Both the position numbers and the translations under genes were made by a program. Source: Kiloniellales bacterium (lineage in GTDB: Bacteria; Pseudomonadota; Alphaproteobacteria; Kiloniellales; JAKSDN01). Taken from it: 64,000 nt of DNA. Below, one piece after another: positions 17,035 through 25,568 of this stretch. Within the stretch, counting starts at the first letter, position 1, and the number at the start of each line of letters is the position of its first letter. Under the pieces are notes generated by a model, which had not been told where the DNA came from, searched no databases, and worked only from the letters and a program-made list of their open reading frames with translations. Location: positions 25,371 through 89,370 of the forward strand of contig JANQLT010000152.1 of NCBI GenBank assembly GCA_028280455.1, written 5' to 3'.

Positions 17035-18684
17035 CTAAGTGCGATCGGCGAGCCCCTCGCGCAGCTCGATCAGGGTCGGGCCGTCCTTTTGTGACAGCGC
17101 CTCGGCGAGATCGGCCCGGAAGGCTTCGAGGCTCTCCGGCCGGCGGCTGCGGCAGCCGTAGGCCTCGGCCAGGGCGCAGAAATCGGGGCTGTGCAGGTCG
17201 ACCCCGAGGGGCGGGATGCCTTTCTGCAGCATCTCGTCACGAATCTGGCCCAAGCGGTTGTTATTCCACAGAACGATGGCGATCGGCAGGCGCTGCTCGA
17301 CGGCCGTCGCCAGCTCCTGGCCGGTGTAGAGCAGGCCGTGGTCGCCGACCAGGGCGACGACCGGCCGCTCCGGCGCCGCCAGGGCGCCGCCGACCGCCGC
17401 CGGCACGGCGTAGCCCAGGGTCCCGAAGCCGGCCGGGTAGTTCCAGCCGCCCTGGCTGCGCACCGGGAAGAGCAGGTTGGCGCTGTAGGCGATCTGGGTC
17501 ATGTCGGCGAAGACGGCGGCCTCGTCGGGCAGCACGGCGCGCAGGCTGTTCAGGATCCGCTCGTGCTCCCGCTCGGCCTCGCCGAGCTCGCCGCGCAGGC
17601 CGCGGCGCAGCGCCTCGACCGTCTCGACGGCACCCTCGGCGCGCGCCGGCGGCGGGCCATCGCCAAGGCCCTCCAGCAGCGCCGCGAGCGTGCTGCCGGC
17701 ATCGGCGAGCAGGGCGACCTCGGCCGGATAGAGGTCCGACATCTTGGCCGGGTCGAGGTCGACGCGGATGATCCGGCCGCTGATCTCCAGGCTGTCCTGC
17801 AGGCTATCGGTCGGCGCCATCTCGCTGCCGACCACCAGCAGGACGTCGGCCTCGGCCACCAGGTCGCGGCCGAAGCGGCTCCAAAGCACGAAGCCCGCGC
17901 AGCGGCTCGAGTCGTCCGGGACCAGGCCCTTGCCGGCGATGCTGGCCAGCAGCGGCGCGTCGAGGCGCTCGGCCAGGCGCTGCAGGGCCGGGCCGCAGTC
18001 CCGGGCGCCGCCGCCGAACAGGATCACCGGGCGCCGGGCGCCGCGCAGCAGGGCGAGGGCACTCTCGACCGCGGCCGGCTGCGGCGCCGGCGGGCCGGCC
18101 GGCCGGCGGACGCGCCAATCGCCCTCGGCCGGCAGCTCCTGGAGGTCGATCGGCAGCTCGATGTGCACCGGCCGCGGCCGGCCGCTCTCGAAGACGGTGA
18201 AGGCCCGGGCCATCAGGTCGGGCAGGTCGGCGGGCGACAGGGCCGTGGCGCTGAAGGCGGTGATCGGCGCGGTCAGGGCGCGCTGGTCGCTGATCTCGTG
18301 CAGGTGGCCCCAGCCCTTGCCGAGATGATGGCGCGCGTTGACCGCCGAGATCGCCAGCAGCGGGATCGAGTCCGCGTAGGCCTCGCCGATCGCCGTCGCC
18401 GCGTTGGTCACGCCCGGCCCGGTGATCAGGCAGCAGACGCCGGGCTTGCCGGACAGCCGGGCATAGCCGTCGGCCATGAAGGCGGCGCCTTGCTCGTGTC
18501 GGGTGAGGACGTGGCGGATGCCGCTACCGGCGAGCCCGCGGTAGAGCTCGAGGCTATGCACGCCGGGAATACCGAATACCAGCTCGACGCCGTAGGCCTC
18601 GAGCAGCGCCGCCAGGGCCTGGCCGCAATTGGCCAGAGATTCCGGGCCTCTCGGCCCCAATTCGCTGATTGCCGCGTCGCTCAT
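17035..18684 (-). CDS. Thiamine-diphosphate-dependent decarboxylase, likely 5-guanidino-2-oxopentanoate decarboxylase-like
   Basis: 549 residues of the acetolactate-synthase-like family: N-terminal TPP domain with the catalytic Glu at about residue 64 (LTRHEQGAAFMADGYAR), a central NAD-like domain, and a C-terminal TPP domain with GDHGLLYTGQELATA ending in WNNN. Proteins of this shape next to aminotransferases or peptide importers in alphaproteobacteria are often called 5-guanidino-2-oxopentanoate decarboxylase (AruI) of the arginine transaminase route. Acetolactate synthase large subunit is less likely because no small subunit is present. It lies upstream of the importer operon on the same strand. 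Family is certain, substrate tentative. Confidence 0.82.
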   Translation of the reverse strand: MSDAAISELGPRGPESLANCGQALAALLEAYGVELVFGIPGVHSLELYRGLAGSGIRHVLTRHEQGAAFMADGYARLSGKPGVCCLITGPGVTNAATAIGEAYADSIPLLAISAVNARHHLGKGWGHLHEISDQRALTAPITAFSATALSPADLPDLMARAFTVFESGRPRPVHIELPIDLQELPAEGDWRVRRPAGPPAPQPAAVESALALLRGARRPVILFGGGARDCGPALQRLAERLDAPLLASIAGKGLVPDDSSRCAGFVLWSRFGRDLVAEADVLLVVGSEMAPTDSLQDSLEISGRIIRVDLDPAKMSDLYPAEVALLADAGSTLAALLEGLGDGPPPARAEGAVETVEALRRGLRGELGEAEREHERILNSLRAVLPDEAAVFADMTQIAYSANLLFPVRSQGGWNYPAGFGTLGYAVPAAVGGALAAPERPVVALVGDHGLLYTGQELATAVEQRLPIAIVLWNNNRLGQIRDEMLQKGIPPLGVDLHSPDFCALAEAYGCRSRRPESLEAFRADLAEALSQKDGPTLIELREGLADRT

Positions 18685-18802
18685 GGCTCGTCGCTCCAGG
18701 CCCTCTGATTTCCGATCGCGAGCTTAAGGAAGCATCATCCTTAACGCAGCGGAAAGACTCTTTCGGCACAATGGCGATCTGGCCGGGCAAAGGAGTGCCG
18801 CC

Positions 18803-18982
18803 ATGGACCGCAAGCTCGAGACTCTGATCGCCGCCTTGAAGCTGATCGAACAGCATGGCGACGCGGCCTATGCCTACGCCAACCGCCGGGAAGCCAGCCG
18901 CGCGGCCGACGGCCGGGCCGACCTGGCCGAGCTCTGGAAGATGGTCAAGCAGGCGATCCTGGAAGTCCGCGCCACCGCCTGA
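18803..18982 (+). CDS. Small conserved-looking hypothetical protein, 59 residues
   Basis: The ATG at 18803 follows AAAGGAGTGCCGCC, a strong ribosome site. The 59-residue product begins MDRKLETLIAALKLIEQHGD and is helical and charged, with an Ala/Arg-rich middle and the tail LWKMVKQAILEVRATA. Third-position GC is high as in neighbouring genes. I do not recognise the family. It stands alone between the divergent decarboxylase gene and the OmpA lipoprotein gene. A real small gene is likely but not proven. Confidence 0.65.
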   Translation: MDRKLETLIAALKLIEQHGDAAYAYANRREASRAADGRADLAELWKMVKQAILEVRATA

Positions 18983-19113
18983 GCGCGCCCCGACCCCGAC
19001 AAGGCCCCCGACGTTTCGCGACGAGAGGCCCCGGCGCCCCGATTGCCGGGCTTTGAGCGTTGGCGTAGTCTGCCGACGGCAATAGGATTCGGCAGTGAAC
19101 GGGGGGAGCCGGC

Positions 19114-19965
19114 ATGCGGGGTTGGAGAAATGCAGGCGTCGCCGGGCTGGCGCTCGGCCTGCTGGCGAGCTGCACCTGGATCGAGTTCGCCGACATCGAG
19201 CGTCGGCCGCAGCAAGGCACCACCTTCGATCGCGCGCTCTACGACGGCTATCTGGCGCTCTCCCGCACGGAGTACGAGGAGGGCGACCTGGTCGACCAGC
19301 ACCGCTTCGCCGACCGGGCCCGCCTGGCCGCCGCCGGCACGCCCTTCGAGCCGGAAGCCCTGTCGTTCCGCGAGCTCGACGCGGCCCAGCGCGGCCGGCT
19401 CGGCGATGCCCGCTTCCGCCTGATGAAGGCCTTCGATGCCGGCATCCGCGAGAACGCGCCGGTCGACGCCGCCAAGGCCCAGGTCGCCTTCGACTGCTGG
19501 ATGCAGGAGGCGGAGGAGGGCCACGGCGCCGACTCCGAGCGCTGCCGGTCGGACTTCGAGGCGGCCCTGGCCCGGGCCGTCGCCGGCGAGGGCGCCATGG
19601 CCAAGGAGATGGCCGAGGACATGCCGGCCCTGCCGGCCCCGCGGACGATCTTCTTCGCCTTCAACAGCGACGCCCTGACCGGCAACGCCAAGGCGGTGCT
19701 GGACCAGGCGCTGGCCGACTGGCTGGACACCCAGGGCGTGCAGATGGTGGTCAGCGGCTTCACCGACCTGGCCGGCGACCCGGTCTACAACAAGGCGCTC
19801 TCGGAACGCCGGGCCAAGGCGGCCGTCGCCTACCTGGTCGAGCAGGGCTTCCCGGCCGGGCGCGTCTCCACCCGCAGCTTCGGCGAGGACGATCCGGCCG
19901 TGCAGACCGCCAACGACAAGGCGGAGACCGCCAATCGGCGGGTCGTGATCAGCTTCGAGAAATAG
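19114..19965 (+). CDS. OmpA-family lipoprotein
   Basis: 283 residues. The lipobox LGLLASC places lipidation at Cys of a short signal peptide, so it is an outer-membrane (or periplasm-facing) lipoprotein. The C-terminal 110 residues are an OmpA/MotB peptidoglycan-binding domain: IFFAFNSDALTGNAKAVLDQ, VVSGFTDLAGDPVYNKALSERRAKA and the tail NRRVVISFE. The middle is a helical region without known motif. Together with the next gene, a murein transglycosylase, it suggests cell-wall maintenance, in a Pal-like or YiaD-like role. Confidence 0.88.
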   Translation: MRGWRNAGVAGLALGLLASCTWIEFADIERRPQQGTTFDRALYDGYLALSRTEYEEGDLVDQHRFADRARLAAAGTPFEPEALSFRELDAAQRGRLGDARFRLMKAFDAGIRENAPVDAAKAQVAFDCWMQEAEEGHGADSERCRSDFEAALARAVAGEGAMAKEMAEDMPALPAPRTIFFAFNSDALTGNAKAVLDQALADWLDTQGVQMVVSGFTDLAGDPVYNKALSERRAKAAVAYLVEQGFPAGRVSTRSFGEDDPAVQTANDKAETANRRVVISFEK

Positions 19966-20131
19966 GCCTCGATCGAGGGGCGCCGCCGCGACGGCCGCGC
20001 GCCGTTGCCTTCCCGGGGCCTTATTTGTCCCTAAGCTCCGTTGCCGGCCCGAGCGGTCCTATGGCAGAAGGGCGGATGCAGCCCGCGCCGAGTCTGCCCC
20101 CGCGACCCGTGCCACGGAGATCGAGCCGAGC

Positions 20132-21370
20132 GTGACCCGAACCGTCAAGATTGCACAGTTCGCCCTCGCGCTCTCCTTGGTTTGCGGGGCTCCGGCGACC
20201 GCCGCTCAGCAAGAGGCACGGCAGACGGCTGAGCAGGCCAGGCCCTTCGGCGCCTGGCTCGAGGAGGTCAAGCGGGAGGCCGCCGCCCAGGGCATCTCAG
20301 CGGGCACCATCGAGCGCGCCTTGAACCTGCAACAGCCGGCCGCCCGGGTGGTCGAGCTCGACCGCCGCCAGCCCGAGTTCTCGCTGACCTTCTGGGACTA
20401 TCTCTCGCGCACCGTCTCCGAGGCGCGGGTCACCCAGGGCCGGCGGCTGCTGGCCCAGCACCGGCGGCTGCTGCAGCGCACCGCCGCGCGCTACGGCGTG
20501 CAGCCGCGCTTCCTGGTGGCCTTCTGGGGCCTGGAGAGCAACTTCGGCGAGAACATGGGCGGCTTCCCGGTGGTCCAGTCGGTGGCCAGCCTGGCCTACG
20601 ACGGCCGCCGCGAAGAGCTGTTCCGCGCCGAGCTCTTCGCCGCCCTGCGGATCATCGACCAGGGCCACATCACCCCGGGCCGCATGCTCGGCTCCTGGGC
20701 CGGCGCCATGGGCCAGCCGCAGTTCCTGCCGACGACCTTCCTGCAGCACGCGGTCGACGACGACGGCGACGGCCGGCGCGACATCTGGGGCACGCTCGAC
20801 GACGTCTTCGGCTCGGCGGCCAACTATCTGCGCGCCATCGGCTGGAAGGGCGCCGAGCGCTGGGGCCGGGAAGTGCGCCTGCCGGCCGGCTTCGACCTCA
20901 ACCAGAGTGGCCTCGACAGCCGCCTGACCGCCGGCCAGTGGCGGGCCAAGGGCGTCACCAAGGCCGATGGCACGGCCCTGCCGGGCCAGACCATCCGCGG
21001 CGCCATCGTCCTGCCGGCCGGCCACAAGGGCCCGGCCTTCCTGGTCTATGACAACTTCGACGTCATAATGCGCTGGAATCGCTCGATCTTCTACGCGCTG
21101 ACCATCGGCCATCTGTCGGACCGCATCGCCGGCGGGCCGCCCCTGGTGGCCAAGCGGCCGGCCGACGACCGGCCCATGGCCCGCCGCGAGATCGAGGAGC
21201 TGCAGCGCATCCTGGCCGCCCTGGGCCACGACGTCGGCGAGGCTGACGGCGTGGTCGGCGCCCAGACGCGGGCCGCGCTCCGGGAATACCAGCGCAGCGT
21301 CGGCCTGCCCGCCGACGGCTATCCGACCCCGCTGGTGCTGCAGCGCCTCCGGCGCTCGCGGGACGGCTAG
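20132..21370 (+). CDS. Lytic murein transglycosylase (MltB-like, SLT_2) with peptidoglycan-binding domain
   Basis: 412 residues starting at GTG 20132. A signal peptide ends near residue 24 (GAPATAA). The catalytic Glu lies in FWGLESNFGENMGGFPVVQS, followed by LGSWAGAMGQPQFLPTTF, which are hallmarks of the MltB/SLT_2 family that cleaves the MurNAc-GlcNAc bond to give 1,6-anhydro-muropeptides. The last 60 residues (EIEELQRILAALGHDVGEADG) form a PG_binding_1 domain. A good example of an envelope gene next to rlpA and dacA. Confidence 0.93.
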   Translation: MTRTVKIAQFALALSLVCGAPATAAQQEARQTAEQARPFGAWLEEVKREAAAQGISAGTIERALNLQQPAARVVELDRRQPEFSLTFWDYLSRTVSEARVTQGRRLLAQHRRLLQRTAARYGVQPRFLVAFWGLESNFGENMGGFPVVQSVASLAYDGRREELFRAELFAALRIIDQGHITPGRMLGSWAGAMGQPQFLPTTFLQHAVDDDGDGRRDIWGTLDDVFGSAANYLRAIGWKGAERWGREVRLPAGFDLNQSGLDSRLTAGQWRAKGVTKADGTALPGQTIRGAIVLPAGHKGPAFLVYDNFDVIMRWNRSIFYALTIGHLSDRIAGGPPLVAKRPADDRPMARREIEELQRILAALGHDVGEADGVVGAQTRAALREYQRSVGLPADGYPTPLVLQRLRRSRDG

Positions 21371-21429
21371 GGTGGACCGGGGGCAGGGGGAGCGATGACG
21401 GCGGCTCGGACCCGAGTCTCTCCTATCTT

Positions 21430-21537
21430 GTCATCCTCGGGCAAGTGCCGCGCAGCGGCACGCCGACCCGAGGATCCATGGCGCCCGGCTTGGGACATGG
21501 ATCCCCGGGTCTCCGCTGCGCTCCGCCCGAGGATGAC
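21430..21537. repeat. Dispersed intergenic palindromic repeat, copy 1
   Basis: The ends are inverted: GTCATCCTCGGGC at 21430 and GCCCGAGGATGAC ending at 21537. The interior holds GACCCGAGGATCCATGG and a partly complementary CATGGATCCCCGGGTC. A second copy is at 28786-28901. Such elements are common in alphaproteobacterial intergenic DNA. Confidence 0.8.
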
Positions 21538-21564
21538 AGTGATGGCTGGCATGGTGGCAGGGCG

Positions 21565-22521
21565 ATGAGGGCGGCTCGGACTTGCAGTATCGCGCCGAGG
21601 ATCCGGCGGACGGCCCGCCTGGGGCTCTGCCTGGCCCTGGTCGGGCTGCTGGCGGCCTGCGGCACGGACCGGGTGGTCGGCACGGCCGAGGAGCTGCCGG
21701 TCGAGCGCTCGATCGGCCGCTACAAGGTCGGCAAGCCCTACCAGATCGGCGGCGTCTGGTACTACCCGAAGGTCGACTACGACTACGACGTCACCGGGAT
21801 CGCCTCCTGGTACGGCCCGGGCTTCCACGGCCGCCAGACCGCCAACGGCGAGATCTTCGACCAGAACGCGCTCTCCGCCGCCCATCCGACACTGCCGATG
21901 CCGAGCGTCGTCGAGGTCACCAACCTGGAGAACGGCCGGGTCCTGGCGGTGCGGATCAACGACCGCGGGCCCTTCAAGTACGGCCGGATCATCGACATGT
22001 CGCGCCGCGGCGCCCAGCTCCTCGGCTTCGAGCGCCAGGGCACGGCCAAGGTGCGGGTGCGGATCCTCGAGGACGAGAGCCGGCAGCACGCCCTGGCGGC
22101 CCAGAACAAGAGCCCGCCGCCGGCCTTGGCGGCGCCCAGCGCGGCGCCGGTGACCTCGGTCTCGGCCGCGCCGCTCAACGCCGACGGCAGCCAGGCCGGC
22201 GCCGCGACGACGCCCGGCGAGCAGCAGCAGGCCAAGCGCGAGCTGGTGGTCGACTGGCCGGACGGCCAGGTCTCCAGCCAGGCGGTGGGCCGCAGCAACA
22301 TCTACATCCAGACCGGCGCCTTCCTGCGCCGCGACAACGCCACGCGGCTCTCCATCAAGCTCTCGCAGTTCGGCCGGACGCGGGTCGTGCCCCAGGTGGT
22401 CGGCGCGCAGAACTTCTTCCGGGTGCGCCTCGGCCCGATCGACACGGTGTCGCGGGCCGACGGCCTCCTGCAGCGGCTCGTCAACCAGGGACACAACGAT
22501 GCCCATGTCGTCATCGAATAG
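21565..22521 (+). CDS. rlpA: RlpA-like septal lipoprotein / lytic transglycosylase
   Basis: 318 residues. The lipobox GLLAAC lies at the end of the signal peptide. The double-psi beta-barrel core reads GIASWYGPGFHGRQTANGEIF and continues to PSVVEVTNLENGR and INDRGPF, as in RlpA, which cleaves naked glycan strands. The C-terminus is a SPOR domain (YIQTGAFLRRDNATRL ... RVRLGPIDTVSRA) that binds denuded septal peptidoglycan. The ATG at 21565 is chosen because longer forms run through the upstream repeat. The 3' end overlaps dacA by 23 bp. Confidence 0.92.
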   Translation: MRAARTCSIAPRIRRTARLGLCLALVGLLAACGTDRVVGTAEELPVERSIGRYKVGKPYQIGGVWYYPKVDYDYDVTGIASWYGPGFHGRQTANGEIFDQNALSAAHPTLPMPSVVEVTNLENGRVLAVRINDRGPFKYGRIIDMSRRGAQLLGFERQGTAKVRVRILEDESRQHALAAQNKSPPPALAAPSAAPVTSVSAAPLNADGSQAGAATTPGEQQQAKRELVVDWPDGQVSSQAVGRSNIYIQTGAFLRRDNATRLSIKLSQFGRTRVVPQVVGAQNFFRVRLGPIDTVSRADGLLQRLVNQGHNDAHVVIE

Positions 22522-23692
22522 GTCGTCATCGAGTAGGTCGTTATCGAATAGAGCAGCCCGCAGCCTGCTGGCGCTGGTCGGCTTCGGACTCGCTGTCGGG
22601 CTGACGGCGCCCGCTGCCCAGGCCATCGAGGTCAAGGCGCGCGAGGCGATCCTGATCGAGGCGGAGAGCGGCACGGTGCTGCTGGCGAAGGACGCCGACG
22701 TGCCGGTGCCGCCGGCCTCGATGAGCAAGATCATGACCATCTACAAGGTCTTCACCCACATCAAGGACGGCCGGCTGTCGCTCGACGACGAGCTGCCGGT
22801 CTCCGAGAAGGCCTGGCGCATGGGCGGCTCGAAGATGTTCGTCGAGGTCGGCACCCAGGTGAAGGTCAGCGACCTGCTGCGCGGCATCATCGTGCAGTCC
22901 GGCAACGACGCCTGCATCGTCGTCGCCGAGGCGCTTTCAGGCAGCGAGGAGGCCTTCGCCCAGGAGCTGAACGAGCTGGCGCCCGAGCTCGGCCTGCTGG
23001 ACTCGACCTTCGCCAACGCCACCGGCTGGCCGCACGCCAACCACCGCATGTCGGCGCGCGACCTGGCGACCCTGGCCCGGCGGATCATCTTCGACTTCCC
23101 CGAGCTCTATAAGATCTACAGCGAGACCGAGTTCACCTACCACGACATCCGCCAGGGCAACCGCAACCCGCTGCTCTACAAGGCGCTCGGCGCCGACGGC
23201 CTGAAGACCGGCCACACCTCGGAGGCCGGCTACGGCCTGACCGCCTCGGCCAAGCGCGGCGACATGCGGGTGATCCTGGTGGTCGGCGGCCTGCCGAGCG
23301 CCCGGGCCCGGGCCGAGGAGGCCGAGCGGCTGATCAGCTGGGCCTTCCGCGAGTTCAAGACCTACAAGCTCTTCGAGGCCGGCGAGACGGTCGAGGATGC
23401 CGGGGTCTGGCAGGGCGCTCGGGAGGAGGTGCCCCTGGTCGTCGGCGACGACGTCAAGGTCACCATGTCGCGGGCCGCGCGCAAGGACATGAAGGTGAGC
23501 GTGCGCTACAGCGAGCCGCTACCGGCGCCGATCGAGCAAGGCCAGGAGGTCGGCAGGCTGATCGTCGAGACCGGGCAGGACGAGCCCCAGAGCTACCCGT
23601 TGCTGGCCGGCGGCTCGGTCGAGCGCCTCGGCCGCTTCTCGCGGCTCTGGTCGAGCGTCATGTACATGGTCTTCGAATCGGGGATCGAGTAG
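22499..23692 (+). CDS. dacA: D-alanyl-D-alanine carboxypeptidase (PBP5/6 family)
   Basis: 397 residues. A serine-rich N-terminus precedes a signal peptide ending near residue 42 (APAAQA). Active-site motifs are SMSK (SxxK), SGN and KTG, typical of S11 carboxypeptidases that trim the pentapeptide. After the PBP5 C-terminal beta domain the tail (LWSSVMYMVFESGI) is a likely amphipathic membrane anchor. The ATG at 22499 has AGGGA eight bases upstream and overlaps rlpA. The Ser-Asn-Arg-rich start is encoded by the 15-bp tandem triplication. Confidence 0.93.
   Translation: MPMSSSNRSSSSRSLSNRAARSLLALVGFGLAVGLTAPAAQAIEVKAREAILIEAESGTVLLAKDADVPVPPASMSKIMTIYKVFTHIKDGRLSLDDELPVSEKAWRMGGSKMFVEVGTQVKVSDLLRGIIVQSGNDACIVVAEALSGSEEAFAQELNELAPELGLLDSTFANATGWPHANHRMSARDLATLARRIIFDFPELYKIYSETEFTYHDIRQGNRNPLLYKALGADGLKTGHTSEAGYGLTASAKRGDMRVILVVGGLPSARARAEEAERLISWAFREFKTYKLFEAGETVEDAGVWQGAREEVPLVVGDDVKVTMSRAARKDMKVSVRYSEPLPAPIEQGQEVGRLIVETGQDEPQSYPLLAGGSVERLGRFSRLWSSVMYMVFESGIE
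22507..22551 (+). repeat. 15-bp tandem triplication at the rlpA/dacA junction
   Basis: Three units at 22507-22521, 22522-22536 and 22537-22551 (GTCGTCATCGAATAG with one substitution in units 2 and 3). In the rlpA frame each unit reads Val-Val-Ile-Glu-stop, so the stop codon is triplicated. In the dacA frame it lengthens the serine-rich leader by 10 residues. Confidence 0.9.
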
Positions 23693-23706
23693 GCGGGCGG
23701 GCCGCC

Positions 23707-24360
23707 ATGGCAGCGCGCGGCACTTTCATCACCCTGGAAGGCGGCGAGGGGGCCGGCAAGTCGACCCAGGTCGCGCTGCTGGCCAAGGCCCTGCGCGCCG
23801 CCGGCAAGGAGATCGTCGAGACCCGCGAGCCGGGCGGCGCGACCGGCGCCGAGGAGATCCGCGCGCTCCTGGTGCGCGGCGCGCCGGAGCGCTGGGACCC
23901 CATGACCGAGGCCCTGCTGCACTTCGCGGCCCGGCGCGAGCACCTGACCCGGCTGATCGAGCCGGCCCTGGCCCAGGGCCGCTGGGTGATCTCCGACCGC
24001 TTCGCGGACTCCACCCTGGTCTACCAGGGCCTCGGCCAAGGCCTGGGCCGGCCGGCCTTCCAAACGCTCTACGACCTGGTGGTCGGCGCGCTGGGCCCGG
24101 ATCTGACGCTGATCCTCGACCTGCCGGTGACCAAGGGCCTGGCCCGCGCGCGGGCGCGCGACGGCGGGCCGGGCGGCGGCGGCGAGACCCGCTACGAGGC
24201 CATGGACGTCGCCTTCCACGAGCGCCTGCGCCAGGGCTTCCGGGAGGTCGCCGAGGCGGAGCCGGGGCGCTGCGTGGTGATCGACGCCTCGGGCCCGGTC
24301 GAGGCCGTGCAGGCCGCGATCCGCAGCGCCGTGACCCAGCGCCTCGGGGTCGCGCTCTGA
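23707..24360 (+). CDS. tmk: Thymidylate kinase
   Basis: 217 residues. P-loop GGEGAGKST near residue 12, the DR(Y/F) motif in WVISDRFADSTLVYQG, the RE(P) motif in TREPGG, and a LID-type Arg-rich loop (RARARDGGPGGG). These match bacterial dTMP kinase, which makes dTDP for DNA synthesis. It begins 14 bp after dacA and its stop overlaps holB by one base (TGATG), which is the conserved alphaproteobacterial order. Confidence 0.95.
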   Translation: MAARGTFITLEGGEGAGKSTQVALLAKALRAAGKEIVETREPGGATGAEEIRALLVRGAPERWDPMTEALLHFAARREHLTRLIEPALAQGRWVISDRFADSTLVYQGLGQGLGRPAFQTLYDLVVGALGPDLTLILDLPVTKGLARARARDGGPGGGGETRYEAMDVAFHERLRQGFREVAEAEPGRCVVIDASGPVEAVQAAIRSAVTQRLGVAL

Positions 24361-25520
24361 TGGCCAAGCGCACCCGCAAGACCGAGAAGGCGGACACCGG
24401 CCCGAAGATCCCGGCGCCGCGCGAGAACCCCGAGCTGTTCGGCCAGGACGAGGCCGAGGCCCGCCTGGCCCGGGCCTGGCGCTCCGGCCGGCTGCCCCAT
24501 GCCTGGCTGCTGACCGGGCCGCGCGGCGTCGGCAAGGCGACCCTGGCCTACCGCTTCGCGCGGCAAGTGCTCGCCGGCGCGCCGGCGGAGGCCGGGCTGT
24601 TCGGTGACGCGGCGCCGGCCGAGGGCCCGGGCTCGGCCTTGGCCCTGGCCTCCGACCACCCGGTGTTCCGCCAGGTCGCCGCCGCCGGCCACGCCGACCT
24701 GATGACCGTCGAGCGCAGCGCTAACCCGCGCACCGACAAGCTGCGCGAGGAGATCGTCGTCGAGGACGTCCGCGCCGTGCGCGACTTCATGCACCTGACG
24801 GCGGCCGGCGGCGGCTGGCGGGTGGTGGTCGTCGACGCCGCCGACGAGCTCAACCGCAACGCCGCAAACGCCCTGCTCAAGGTGCTCGAGGAGCCGCCGG
24901 CGCGCGGCCTGCTGCTGCTGGTCAGCCACGCCCCGGGCCGGCTGCTGCCGACCATCCGCTCGCGCTGCTGCGTCCTGCCAATGGCCGTCCTCGAGGACGC
25001 GGCGATCGCCGGCCTGCTCGGCCGCCACTGGCCCGAGCTGGGCGAGGCCGACCGGCTCGCCCTGGCGCGGCTCGCCGAGGGCTCGGCCGGGCGCGCCCTG
25101 GCCCTGACGGCCGGCGGCGGCCTCGATCTCTACCGCGAGCTGACCGGCCTGCTCGCCGGCCTGCCGCGGCTCGACGCCAAGGCCCTGCACGCCCTGGCCG
25201 AGCGCTGGGCCCGCGACAGCTCCGGCGAGGCCTTCCGCACCGGCATGGAGCTGCTGGTCTGGTGGCTCGGCCGGCTGGTCCGCACCGCCGCCACCTGCCG
25301 GCAGGGCGGCGAGCCGGCGGGCGGCGAGGTGGCGGGCGGCGAGGTGGTGGCGGGCGAGGCGGCGCTGATCGCCGGCCTGGCGGCCCGGGCTCGCCTTGAT
25401 CAATGGCTCGGCCTATGGGACAAGGTCAGCCGCCTGCCGGCCCGCGCGAGCGGCCTCAACCTCGACCGTAAGCAGGTCGTCTTGACCGCCTTTTTCGAGC
25501 TGGAGGCCGTGGCGCGCTGA
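24360..25520 (+). CDS. holB: DNA polymerase III delta-prime subunit
   Basis: 386 residues. Walker-A-like GPRGVGKAT, then ADLMTVERS and the clamp-loader motif VVVDAADELNRNAANALLKVLEEPP, and an SRC-like motif IRSRCCVLPM. In the delta-prime subunit the ATPase motifs are often degenerate; the zinc-finger Cys residues usual between P-loop and box IV are absent, as in many alphaproteobacterial homologues. It sits between tmk and metG in the usual order. Confidence 0.92.
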   Translation: MAKRTRKTEKADTGPKIPAPRENPELFGQDEAEARLARAWRSGRLPHAWLLTGPRGVGKATLAYRFARQVLAGAPAEAGLFGDAAPAEGPGSALALASDHPVFRQVAAAGHADLMTVERSANPRTDKLREEIVVEDVRAVRDFMHLTAAGGGWRVVVVDAADELNRNAANALLKVLEEPPARGLLLLVSHAPGRLLPTIRSRCCVLPMAVLEDAAIAGLLGRHWPELGEADRLALARLAEGSAGRALALTAGGGLDLYRELTGLLAGLPRLDAKALHALAERWARDSSGEAFRTGMELLVWWLGRLVRTAATCRQGGEPAGGEVAGGEVVAGEAALIAGLAARARLDQWLGLWDKVSRLPARASGLNLDRKQVVLTAFFELEAVAR

Positions 25521-25568
25521 TCCGCCCCGCGAGGCGAGGGCGGCCGCCAATCCCGCAAGGAGCGACCG

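Noticed and set aside
17035..18684. Acetolactate synthase large subunit (IlvB).
   Set aside because: No ilvH neighbour; context is a peptide/opine importer, and a guanidino-oxopentanoate-type decarboxylase fits better, though not proven.
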